Assembly: GCF_003205575.1 (NCBI RefSeq)
Contig: NZ_PYBW01000097.1
Location: forward strand, 1 to 64,000
DNA from: Streptomyces tateyamensis
GTDB lineage: Bacteria > Actinomycetota > Actinomycetes > Streptomycetales > Streptomycetaceae
Length of the DNA: 64,000 nt
Reading direction: 5' to 3'
Made by a program: the position numbers and the translations under genes. Below the pieces are notes generated by a model that worked only from the letters and a program-made list of their open reading frames with translations, was not told where the DNA came from and searched no databases. Each line of letters opens with the position of its first letter. The first letter of the stretch is position 1. Below, one piece after another: positions 7,290 through 14,902 of the stretch.

Positions 7290-8918
7290 TCAGCCCATGT
7301 GCGGGTAGCGGTAGTCGGTCGGCGGGACCAGGGTCTCCTTGACCGAGCGGGTCGAGGTCCAGCGGGCCAGGTTCTGCTTGGCGCCGGCCTTGTCGTTGGT
7401 GCCCGAGGCCCGGCCGCCGCCGAACGGCTGCTGGCCGACCACCGCGCCGGTCGGCTTGTCGTTGATGTAGAAGTTGCCGGCCGCGAACCGCAGCTTGGCC
7501 ATCGCCTCCTGGGCGGCCGCGCGGTCCTGGGCGATGATCGAGCCGGTCAGGCCGTAGCTGGAGACGGACTCCATCTGGGCCAGCATCTGCTCGTACTCCT
7601 CGTCCTGGTACACGTACACGGCCAGGATCGGGCCGAAGTACTCGTCCTTGAAGTACTCCGCGGCCGGGTCCTTGCAGACCAGCACGGTCGGGCGGACGAA
7701 GTAGCCCACCGAGTCGTCGTAGGTCCCGCCGGCCAGCACCTCGACGTCCGGGTCGGCCTGCGCCCGGTCGATGGCGGCCTTGTTCTTGGCGAACGCGCGG
7801 TCGTCGATCACGGCGCTCATGAAGTTCGCCAGGTCGGCCACGTCACCCATGGTCAGGCCCTCGACCTCGTCGCGGAACTCGTCCTTGAGCGAGGCCCAGA
7901 TCGAGGCCGGCACGTAGGCGCGGGACAGCGCCGAGCACTTCTGGCCCTGGAACTCGAAGGCGCCGCGGGTCATCGCGGTCTTCAGCACCGCCGGGTCGGC
8001 CGACGGGTGGGCGACCAGGAAGTCCTTGCCACCGGTCTCGCCGACGATCCGCGGGTAGGTCCGGTAGTTCTGGATGTTGTTGCCGACCTCGCGCCACAGG
8101 TGCTGGAAGGTCGCGGTGGAGCCGGTGAAGTGGATGCCGGCCAGCGCCGGGTGCTTGAGCGCCACCTCGGAGACGGCCAGGCCGTCGCCGGTCACCATGT
8201 TGATGACGCCCTTGGGCAGGCCCGCCTCCTCCAGCAGCCGCATCAGGTAGTGCGCGGCGAACTGCTGGGTGGGGGACGGCTTCCAGATCACCACGTTGCC
8301 CATCAGCGCCGGGGCGGTGGGCAGGTTGCCCGCGATGGCGGTGAAGTTGAACGGGGTGATCGCGTAGACGAAGCCCTCGAGCGGGCGGTGGTCGCTGCGG
8401 TTCCACACACCGGGCGAGGAGATCGGCTGCTCGGCCATGATCTGGCGGGCGAAGTGCACGTTGAAGCGCAGGAAGTCGACCAGCTCGCAGGGGGTGTCGA
8501 TCTCCGCCTGCTGCGCGGTCTTGGACTGGCCCAGCATGGTGGCGGCGGCCAGCGTCTCGCGCCAGGGGCCGGCCAGCAGCTCGGCGGCGCGCAGGAAGAT
8601 CGCGGCGCGCGAGTCGAAGGAGAGCGCCTGCCAGGCGGGAGCGGCCGCCAGGGCAGTGTCGATGGCCTCCTGCGCGTCGGCCTGGGTGGCGTTGCGCAGG
8701 GTGCCGAGCCGTGCCGCGTGGTTGTGCGGCTGGACGACGTGGAACTCGGAGCCGCCACCCATCCGGCGGACACCGTTGATCGTCATGGTCAGCTGGACGG
8801 GCTCCTGGCCCCCCAGCTCCTTCAGCTTGGCCTCCAGGCGGGCCCGTTCCGGGCTGCCGGGGGCGTAGCTGTGGACCGGCTCGTTCACCGGCGCGGGGAC
8901 CTGGGTCACAGCGTCCAT
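7290..8918 (-). CDS. pruA: L-glutamate gamma-semialdehyde (1-pyrroline-5-carboxylate) dehydrogenase
   Basis: The 542-residue NAD-dependent aldehyde dehydrogenase converts P5C/glutamate semialdehyde to glutamate. The catalytic cysteine is Cys328 in FQGQKCSALSRAY, and VGETGGKDF supplies the general-base region. TPFNFTAIAGN and KPSPTQQF are NAD-site motifs. I chose ATG 8918 because AAGGAG lies upstream of it; an upstream in-frame extension to 8966 would place that RBS inside the gene. It is divergent from the PucR-type regulator, the likely controller of the pathway. Confidence 0.95.
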   Translation of the reverse strand: MDAVTQVPAPVNEPVHSYAPGSPERARLEAKLKELGGQEPVQLTMTINGVRRMGGGSEFHVVQPHNHAARLGTLRNATQADAQEAIDTALAAAPAWQALSFDSRAAIFLRAAELLAGPWRETLAAATMLGQSKTAQQAEIDTPCELVDFLRFNVHFARQIMAEQPISSPGVWNRSDHRPLEGFVYAITPFNFTAIAGNLPTAPALMGNVVIWKPSPTQQFAAHYLMRLLEEAGLPKGVINMVTGDGLAVSEVALKHPALAGIHFTGSTATFQHLWREVGNNIQNYRTYPRIVGETGGKDFLVAHPSADPAVLKTAMTRGAFEFQGQKCSALSRAYVPASIWASLKDEFRDEVEGLTMGDVADLANFMSAVIDDRAFAKNKAAIDRAQADPDVEVLAGGTYDDSVGYFVRPTVLVCKDPAAEYFKDEYFGPILAVYVYQDEEYEQMLAQMESVSSYGLTGSIIAQDRAAAQEAMAKLRFAAGNFYINDKPTGAVVGQQPFGGGRASGTNDKAGAKQNLARWTSTRSVKETLVPPTDYRYPHMG

Positions 8919-9069
8919 GAGGCGCACGCTCTCCTTCGTGGGGGTGGCGGACCGCGCGGTTCGCACGCCGGTCCTGAAGGAACGTTAAGCCGCGCAGGGG
9001 TCCCAGTTGGTTGGCCTGACGGCTAAAGTCATCCATACGGCATTGTTCGAACGGACGAAGGTGGGGCAG

Positions 9070-10692
9070 ATGACCGCCCCGACGACCGCGGCGGGGACCG
9101 GTCCCGCGACCGGCCTGCCGCTGCGCCGGCTGCTGATGTCCCTGGGCGAGCCGCTGGTCGAGCTGCAGGCCGCGCCGGCCGGGCTGGACGTCCTGGTGAC
9201 GGACGTGGCGATCCTCGACCCCGAGGACCCGGCCACCGCGGCGCCGGGCGAACTGGTGCTGGCGATCGGCGCCCGCGGCCGGGCCGCGCTGCCCGCGCTG
9301 CGCGCCGCGGGCCGGGCCCGGGCCGCGGCGGTGGCGGTCAAGCTGGACGCCCCCGGGCAGGCCGACGCGCTGCGCGAGGCCGCCACCGAGGCCGGGGTGG
9401 CGCTGCTCTCGGTGCGCCGCGAGACCCGCTGGGAGCACCTGGACGCGCTGGCCCGCGCGGTGCTGGCCGGCCCGGACGCGCCGGAGGCGGTGGAACCCAG
9501 CCTCGGCGACCTCTTCTCGCTGGCCCAGACCACCGCGGTGCTCACCGGCGGCATCGTCTCCATCGAGGACACCTCCAGCCGGGTGCTGGCCTACTCCCGC
9601 TCCGCCGACTCCGAGGAGGTCGACGACCTGCGCCGGCTCTCCATCCTGGGCTGGCAGGGCCCCGAGCCGTACCTGTCGAAGCTGCGCGAGTGGGGCATCT
9701 TCCAGCACCTGCGCAGCTCCGACACGGTGATCGCGGTGGAGCCGCACCCGGAGCTCGGGCTGCGCCGGCGGCTGGCGATCGGGATCCGGGCCGGGGGCCA
9801 GCCGCTGGGCACGATCTGGGTGCAGGAGGGCTCGCAGCCGCTGGCCCCGCAGGCCGAGCAGGCGCTGGTCGGGGCCGCCCGGGTAGCGGCGGCCCAGCTG
9901 GTGCGCCGGCGCCGCGAGGTCTCGGCGGACGTGCGGCTGACCCAGACCCTGCTCACCGGGCTGCTGGAGCGCAGCACCGGGCCGCAGTCGCTCGCCACCC
10001 ACCTGGGCCTGGCCACCCACCGGCCGGCCGCGGTGCTGGCCTACGCGGCGCCGGGCAACGAGCTGGGCCGCCCCGAGCTGACCGGGCTGATCTCGGTGCA
10101 CTCCGCGGCCCGGCACCGCGGCGCGCTGCTGGCCCCGATCGACGGACGGGTCTACGTACTGCTGCCCGACCTGCCGCCCGCCCTGTCGGCGGCCACCGTG
10201 CGGGCCTGGGCCCAGGAGGTGGTGGACGCGGCCCGCGACCACCTGGGCGTGCCGCTGCGGGCGGCGATCGGGGCCACGGTGCCGGGGCTGGCGGCGGTGC
10301 CGGACTCACGGACCCAGGCGGACCGGATCCTGGACGCGATGGGGCGCGGCGGGGTCGCGCTGGAGGTCGCGGCGCTGCTGGACGTGCAGGCCGAGGTGCT
10401 GGTCAGCGAGGTGCTGGCGCTGCTGCAGGAGCGGGCCGAGCTGCGCGATCCACGGCTGTCGGCGCTGACCGCGTACGACGAGCGGCACGGGACCAGGCTG
10501 GCCGAGTCGGTGCTGGCCTGGCTGGACGCGCTGGGCGAGGTCCGGGTGGCCGCCGAGGCGCTGCACATCCACCCCAACACCCTGCGCTACCGGGTGCGCC
10601 GCGCCGAACAGCTCACCGGCATCGACCTGGCCCACCCCCAGCAGCGGCTGCTCACCATGCTCCAGCTCCGCCTCCCGGCCCCGGAGGCCTAG
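9070..10692 (+). CDS. PucR-family transcriptional regulator, probable proline-utilisation activator
   Basis: The 540-residue protein starts at ATG 9070. It has a PucR-type N-terminal region, a GAF-like middle (VLTGGIVSIEDTSSRVLAYS), a GGDEF-like CdaR segment (RPAAVLAYAAPGNELG...) and a C-terminal helix-turn-helix (VRVAAEALHIHPNTLRYRVRRAEQLTGIDL). Divergence from pruA and proline dehydrogenase matches the PutR regulators described for proline use in Streptomyces. The stop codon overlaps the opposite gene's stop in a shared CTAG (10689-10692). The 151-bp intergenic region holds GTTCGAAC (9045-9052), a possible binding site. Confidence 0.88.
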   Translation: MTAPTTAAGTGPATGLPLRRLLMSLGEPLVELQAAPAGLDVLVTDVAILDPEDPATAAPGELVLAIGARGRAALPALRAAGRARAAAVAVKLDAPGQADALREAATEAGVALLSVRRETRWEHLDALARAVLAGPDAPEAVEPSLGDLFSLAQTTAVLTGGIVSIEDTSSRVLAYSRSADSEEVDDLRRLSILGWQGPEPYLSKLREWGIFQHLRSSDTVIAVEPHPELGLRRRLAIGIRAGGQPLGTIWVQEGSQPLAPQAEQALVGAARVAAAQLVRRRREVSADVRLTQTLLTGLLERSTGPQSLATHLGLATHRPAAVLAYAAPGNELGRPELTGLISVHSAARHRGALLAPIDGRVYVLLPDLPPALSAATVRAWAQEVVDAARDHLGVPLRAAIGATVPGLAAVPDSRTQADRILDAMGRGGVALEVAALLDVQAEVLVSEVLALLQERAELRDPRLSALTAYDERHGTRLAESVLAWLDALGEVRVAAEALHIHPNTLRYRVRRAEQLTGIDLAHPQQRLLTMLQLRLPAPEA

Positions 10693-11873
10693 GAGCGGGT
10701 GCGGCGCCAGTGGTCCCAGGCGGCGAGCCAGTGGGCCTCGGCGGCGGGTTCGGCGTCCGGGTCGCCGAGCCGGGCGTGCAGCTCGGCAAAGGCCAACTGG
10801 GCCGGCAGGCTGGGCACCTGGCTGGCGAAGACGGTGTACCGGATCGCCTCCTCCACCGCCGCCCGCCCCTCGGTGCTGGCCAGCAGCCAGTCCGCCCGCT
10901 CCGCCAGCCGGCACAGCTGGGACACCATCAGGTGGACGGCGGCGGCCGCCTCCCCGCGGGTCTCCGAGGCGTACCGCATCTGCTGACGGATCGCCACCGC
11001 CCACTGCTCCGGCGGCTGCCCGGCCCGCAACCGCCGGGGCAGCTTGACCCGCCCGGCCGAGGTCCGGTGCGCCCGCTCCGCCAGGGTGCGCTCCACGCTG
11101 GCCTCGATCAGCAGCCGGTGCGCGTCCAGCCCGGTGAGCGCGGCCTGCCCGCGCCGGGCCCGGGCCCGGCGGCGCAGCCGGGCCAGCTCGACCTGGCGCA
11201 GCAGTTCGGTGCGCCCGGTGATGAACCGGTCGTGGTCGCGCCCGTTCAGGTGCCGCAGCTCGACGTCGGCCGGCTCGATCCCGCGCCCGCACAGCAGCAG
11301 CACCGAGCCGTTGACCAGCAGCCGTCCGGCCCAGACCGTCCGGCCGGCCGGCCCGGTGCCACGCTCCTCGTGCAGCTGGACCGGGACCGGCTCGCCGTCC
11401 ACGGTGATCCACTCGCGCAGCGTGCGCACCCGGCCGGGGCTCTCCCCCTCGTCCACGCCCAGCTGCTCGTACACCCGGTCCCGCTCGCGCTCGATCACCT
11501 CCTCCAGCTCGGGCAGCGCCAGGTGCCGTTCGATGCCCGGCTGGTAGGTGCGCACCGTGACGTAGGGGCCGTCCAGCGAGCTCCAGTCCCCGGAGCGGAC
11601 CTCGAACCAGGACAGCTCACCGCCGAGCAGCTCGTAGTCGCCCAGCGCGTCGCTGTCCACCACCGCGTCCGCCCGGCCCGGCACGCCCGGCTGCGCGGGC
11701 ACCGGGGCGACGCCCCGCGCACCCCGCCCGCAGCGGTCCACCCCGAAGACCACGAAGTCCAGGTCGGCGAAGACCTGGCGGATCAGCCGCTCCTGGTCCT
11801 CCAGCCGCCCCTCGTCCACGGCCAGGAGGTCGTCCTCGGGTTCCGCGGCCCAGCTGTCACTGCTGATCGTCAC
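10689..11873 (-). CDS. Conserved protein of unknown function
   Basis: The predicted product has 394 residues when started at GTG 11873 (VTISSDSWAAEPEDDLLAVDE). I do not recognise a domain. The N-terminal 150 residues look like an alpha/beta domain with acidic patches. A middle strand-rich part (VWAGRLLVNGSVLLLCGRGIEPADVELRHL) is followed by a basic helix (ARLRRRARARRGQAAL). The C-terminal 130 residues are helical (VHLMVSQLCRLAERADWLLAS). A candidate -10 (TATCGT, 11957-11962) would give a leader of about 75 nt. It ends against pucR with overlapping stops. Frame and codon use look genuine; the longer frame to 12140 lacks support. Confidence 0.72.
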   Translation of the reverse strand: MTISSDSWAAEPEDDLLAVDEGRLEDQERLIRQVFADLDFVVFGVDRCGRGARGVAPVPAQPGVPGRADAVVDSDALGDYELLGGELSWFEVRSGDWSSLDGPYVTVRTYQPGIERHLALPELEEVIERERDRVYEQLGVDEGESPGRVRTLREWITVDGEPVPVQLHEERGTGPAGRTVWAGRLLVNGSVLLLCGRGIEPADVELRHLNGRDHDRFITGRTELLRQVELARLRRRARARRGQAALTGLDAHRLLIEASVERTLAERAHRTSAGRVKLPRRLRAGQPPEQWAVAIRQQMRYASETRGEAAAAVHLMVSQLCRLAERADWLLASTEGRAAVEEAIRYTVFASQVPSLPAQLAFAELHARLGDPDAEPAAEAHWLAAWDHWRRTRS

Positions 11874-12051
11874 CTTCGCCGCACCCCCGGGGCTCGCCGT
11901 CGTTCGATGCGCGGCCGGGTACCGGGGCAGGCGGTGGGTCCGGGCCGCGCTCGCCCACGATACGTGCGCGGGACCTGCTGGGCCATCAGCTTCCCTCGTA
12001 CGGTTGGCAGATCGCTCCTTGCGGCCCGTCACCCGCCTGTCGGCCCTATCG

Positions 12052-12074
12052 TTGTCGGTGCGGATGCCTACGGT
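12052..12074 (+). promoter_or_regulatory. RecA-NDp / PafBC-type DNA-damage promoter of the VOC-SRPBCC pair
   Basis: TTGTCGGTG (12052-12060), an 8-bp spacer and TACGGT (12069-12074) match the published RecA-independent DNA-damage promoter TTGTCRGTG-N8-TAnnnT at every defined position. The ATG of the VOC gene follows 7 bp after the -10, so the transcript would be leaderless or nearly so. Confidence 0.72.
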
Positions 12075-12081
12075 GGGTCGC

Positions 12082-12540
12082 ATGACAGAGCAGCACGGGA
12101 CCGCCACGACCGCGGTGCCCGCCCGGATCAGCATCGTCACCCTCGGCGTGGCCGACCTGGACGTCAGCAGCGCGTTCTACGCGGCGCTGGGCTGGCAGCG
12201 TTCGACCGCCTCCAGCCCGGAGATCGTCTGGTTCCGCACCGCCGACTCCGCGCTCGGCCTCTTCCCCGCCGACGAGCTGGCGGCCGACGCCGGGCTGCCG
12301 CCCGGCGGCGAGCCGGCCTTCCGCGGGGTGACGCTGGCGGTCAACCTGGAGTCCCCGCAGGCGGTGGACGCGGCGCTGGCGGTGGCGGTCGCGGCGGGCG
12401 GCGGAATCGTCAAACCGCCCGCGGCCACCGAGTGGGGCGGCTACTCCGGCTACTTCCAGGACCCCGACGGCCACCTGTGGGAGCTGGCGCACAACCCGTT
12501 CTTCGCATTCACCGAACAGGGGCAGCTGGACCTGCCATAG
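12082..12540 (+). CDS. VOC-family (glyoxalase/bleomycin-resistance fold) protein
   Basis: This 152-residue protein starts at ATG 12082 (MTEQHGTATT). It has the paired beta-alpha-beta-beta-beta modules of the vicinal-oxygen-chelate fold: ISIVTLGVADLDVSSAFYAALGWQ at the start and GGYSGYFQDPDGHLWELAHNPFF at the end, including the conserved DPDGHLWEL metal-site motif. The substrate cannot be read from sequence; related proteins bind metals, thiol adducts or bleomycin-like drugs. A perfect DNA-damage promoter precedes it and an SRPBCC gene follows after 7 bp. An upstream ATG at 12064 is possible but would overlap the -10. Confidence 0.88.
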   Translation: MTEQHGTATTAVPARISIVTLGVADLDVSSAFYAALGWQRSTASSPEIVWFRTADSALGLFPADELAADAGLPPGGEPAFRGVTLAVNLESPQAVDAALAVAVAAGGGIVKPPAATEWGGYSGYFQDPDGHLWELAHNPFFAFTEQGQLDLP

Positions 12541-12547
12541 TGCCCGG

Positions 12548-13030
12548 GTGGAGTTCAACCACTACCGGCTGACCAGCACCTGGCGGCTGCCCGCACCGCC
12601 GGGCCCGGTCTACCGGGCGCTGCGCGACGTGCCGGCCTACCCGCACTGGTGGCCGCAGGTGCGCCAGGTGGTCCGGCTGGACGAGCGGACGGGGCGGGTG
12701 CGGATCCGCTCGGCGCTGCCCTACCAGCTGCTGGTCACCGCGCACGAGCGGCGCCAGGACCCTCCCCGAGCCTCCGCCCGGGGGTACTCCCGGGCGGGGG
12801 TGCTGGAGGCGGAGCTGGCGGGGGACCTGGTCGGCTGGTCGCGCTGGACGGTGGGCCCGGACGGGGCCGCAGGGAGCCTGGCCGTCTTCGAGGAGGACGT
12901 CCGCCCGGGCAAGGCGCTGATGCGCCGCCTCGCGCTGCCCGGGCGCCCGCTCTTCCTGATCAACCACGCGCTGATGATGCGCTCGGGCGAGCGCGGCCTG
13001 CGCGCTCGCCTCGGCAGCACCCTGCGCTAG
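12548..13030 (+). CDS. SRPBCC (polyketide cyclase/START-like) family protein
   Basis: The 160-residue protein starts at GTG 12548, 7 bp after the VOC stop. The fold is visible in MEFNHYRLTSTWRLPAPPGPVYRALRDVPAYPHWWPQV and in the C-terminal helix RRLALPGRPLFLINHALMMRSGERGLRARL. The loop RQDPPRASARGYSRAGV in the middle is coded by a hairpin repeat (12762-12791) of the type normally found between genes, so it looks like an insertion that the fold tolerated. Function unknown; SRPBCC proteins bind hydrophobic ligands. The TAG stop overlaps the opposite gene's stop in CTAG (13027-13030). Confidence 0.85.
   Translation: MEFNHYRLTSTWRLPAPPGPVYRALRDVPAYPHWWPQVRQVVRLDERTGRVRIRSALPYQLLVTAHERRQDPPRASARGYSRAGVLEAELAGDLVGWSRWTVGPDGAAGSLAVFEEDVRPGKALMRRLALPGRPLFLINHALMMRSGERGLRARLGSTLR
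12762..12791. repeat. Streptomycete-type palindromic repeat inside a coding sequence
   Basis: The element (CTCCCCGAGCCTCCGCC... ending TACTCCC) is a diverged copy of the repeat at 1311-1340, 25 of 30 positions alike. It lies in frame within the SRPBCC gene and codes for an extra loop. Confidence 0.65.
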
Positions 13031-14631
13031 CTCTTCGAGCGCGCCTTGAAGGCCGCCTTGCGGGCCTCCTTGGCCACCGCGCGGTCCACGTGCAGCTCGC
13101 CGACCGCCTCCAGCACCTGCGCGGTGTAGGGGTGGTCGACCCGCCACAGCTCGCCGAAGAAGCTGGCCGGGTTGTCGGTGACCGGCAGTTCGGCGATCAG
13201 TTCGCGCAGCACCTCGGCGTCGCCCTCGCTGTCCAGCAACTGGGCGGCGAAGGTGTCCACCGTGGTCCACAGCACCATGCCCCGTTCCGGGGCCGGCACC
13301 CCCGCCGCGCCGTGCGAGACCAGCCAGGCCCGCGCCGCGCCGCCCAGCTCCGGGTCGGCCAGCACCTCGCGCACCACCGGCTCGACCTGCGGCCCCAGCT
13401 CGCCGAGCGCCAGCTGGGCCAGCATCCGGCGCAGCGGCGCGCTCGGGTCGCTGCCGCGCGCGGCGTCCAGCAGTTCGCGGGCCGCGCCCAGCGGCTCCCG
13501 GCCGGCCAGCCAGACCCGGATCTCCTGCTCGGGCAGCACGTTGGCCGCCTCGGCGATGCCCTGCAGCAGCGCGCTCGCGCCCCCGGTGGCGTGCTCGCCG
13601 ATCAGCGGGGCCTCGAAGCCCTCGTCCAGCAGCCACTGGCGGATCCCGTACTGGCCCAGCGGGGTGAGCCGGACCATCCCGAACCTGGCCGCCTCGGCCT
13701 CGTCCAGCTCCGCGGCCGACTCGGCCTGGGCCGCCTCCTCCTCGTCGAACAGCTCGGGGTCGATCGGCTGGTACTCCAGCAGCCCGATCTCGGCCAGGTC
13801 GGCCAGCATCGGGTCCAGGGCGACCATCACGTCGGTGATGTCGCCGAGCATCTCCTCGTCCGGCTCCTCGCCGTCGGGCACCACCAGCAGCGCGGCCAGC
13901 ACGCCCAGCGGCACCGTCTCCTGGCCCGGCTCGGCGAAGGCGGTGGTCTCGTAGAGCACCTGCAGCGCCTCGTCCAGCAGCTCGGCGGCCTCCTCCTGGA
14001 CCTCCTCGAACTGGGCCAGCAGCTCCTCGGCCCGCGCCTCGTCGGCCTGCTCGCCGGCGTCCGGCTCGGCGTCCAGCGGCTCGATCTCGGCGGCCAGCTC
14101 GGCGATCACGTCAGCCGCGGCGAGCCACAGCTCCAGCACCGCCTCCGGCTCGCCGGCCTCGACCGGCGCCAACTCCTCGCTGGGGCCGCCGGCCCGCTGC
14201 CCGGCGGCGTCGTGCGCCAGCACCACCAGCTCCAGGTCGCAGGCGAGCGACCAGGCCCGCATCGCCTCCAGCACCGCCTCCTCGGACACCTCGCCGGTGG
14301 CCGGGGCCAGCTCCAGCAGGCGGGCGGCGGCCTCCCGGTCGGCGTCCAGCAGGTCGCCCAGCTCGTCCACCGGACGGGTCGGGGCGCTCCACCGGGCCAG
14401 CCGCACCGCGCGCTGCAGCAGCGGGACGGCGAGCGCGGCCGCGGCCAGCTCCGCCTCCGGCAGCAGCCGCACCGGCGGGACCAGCACCGCCAGGTCGTCC
14501 AGGTCTTCCTCCGCGTCACTGCCGTGCGCCCCGTAGAGGTCGGCCAGTTCGAAGTCTGCGGGCAGCAGGCTCTCCGACTCCGGCTCGCCCGCCGACGGGC
14601 GGTCAGTGTTCTTGCGGCGTCGTCCGGCCAT
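13027..14631 (-). CDS. Large acidic conserved protein of unknown function
   Basis: The 534-residue product starts at ATG 14631 (MAGRRRKNTDRPSAGEPESES) behind TAGGAG. After a basic N-terminal tail it is strongly acidic, with long Glu/Asp/Ala-rich helices around residues 170-320 (EPLDAEPDAGEQADEARAEE, EEVQEEAAELLDEALQVLYE). The segment MVRLTPLGQYGIRQWLLDEGF resembles a winged-helix wing. A HEAT-like stretch (LRRMLAQLALGELGPQVEPVVREVLADPELG) follows, and the tail is Lys-rich (AVAKEARKAAFKARSKS). No catalytic motif is seen. Similar proteins are widespread in Streptomyces as hypothetical proteins. The stop overlaps that of the SRPBCC gene. Confidence 0.78.
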   Translation of the reverse strand: MAGRRRKNTDRPSAGEPESESLLPADFELADLYGAHGSDAEEDLDDLAVLVPPVRLLPEAELAAAALAVPLLQRAVRLARWSAPTRPVDELGDLLDADREAAARLLELAPATGEVSEEAVLEAMRAWSLACDLELVVLAHDAAGQRAGGPSEELAPVEAGEPEAVLELWLAAADVIAELAAEIEPLDAEPDAGEQADEARAEELLAQFEEVQEEAAELLDEALQVLYETTAFAEPGQETVPLGVLAALLVVPDGEEPDEEMLGDITDVMVALDPMLADLAEIGLLEYQPIDPELFDEEEAAQAESAAELDEAEAARFGMVRLTPLGQYGIRQWLLDEGFEAPLIGEHATGGASALLQGIAEAANVLPEQEIRVWLAGREPLGAARELLDAARGSDPSAPLRRMLAQLALGELGPQVEPVVREVLADPELGGAARAWLVSHGAAGVPAPERGMVLWTTVDTFAAQLLDSEGDAEVLRELIAELPVTDNPASFFGELWRVDHPYTAQVLEAVGELHVDRAVAKEARKAAFKARSKS

Positions 14632-14902
14632 CGGGGGCGATCTCCTAAGAAGGGCGGGGCTGCACTGCTGCCAGCGTATCGGCCGACCCCGTCAGATCGC
14701 CCGCTCGACGGGGGGCGCGTGCCACCTGCGCACGCCGTCCTTTCACCACCCCTTATCCTCATTGCGGACACCGCGCACACCCCGCGCGCGGTCCTGCCCG
14801 GGCAACGCCGCCCGGCCCTGCTCGACGCACACAGCGCCCTCCGGCCGCCGGCCCACCCCGCCGGCACCCTAGCGCGCCCGGCCCACCCAGGAGATCCCTG
14901 CC

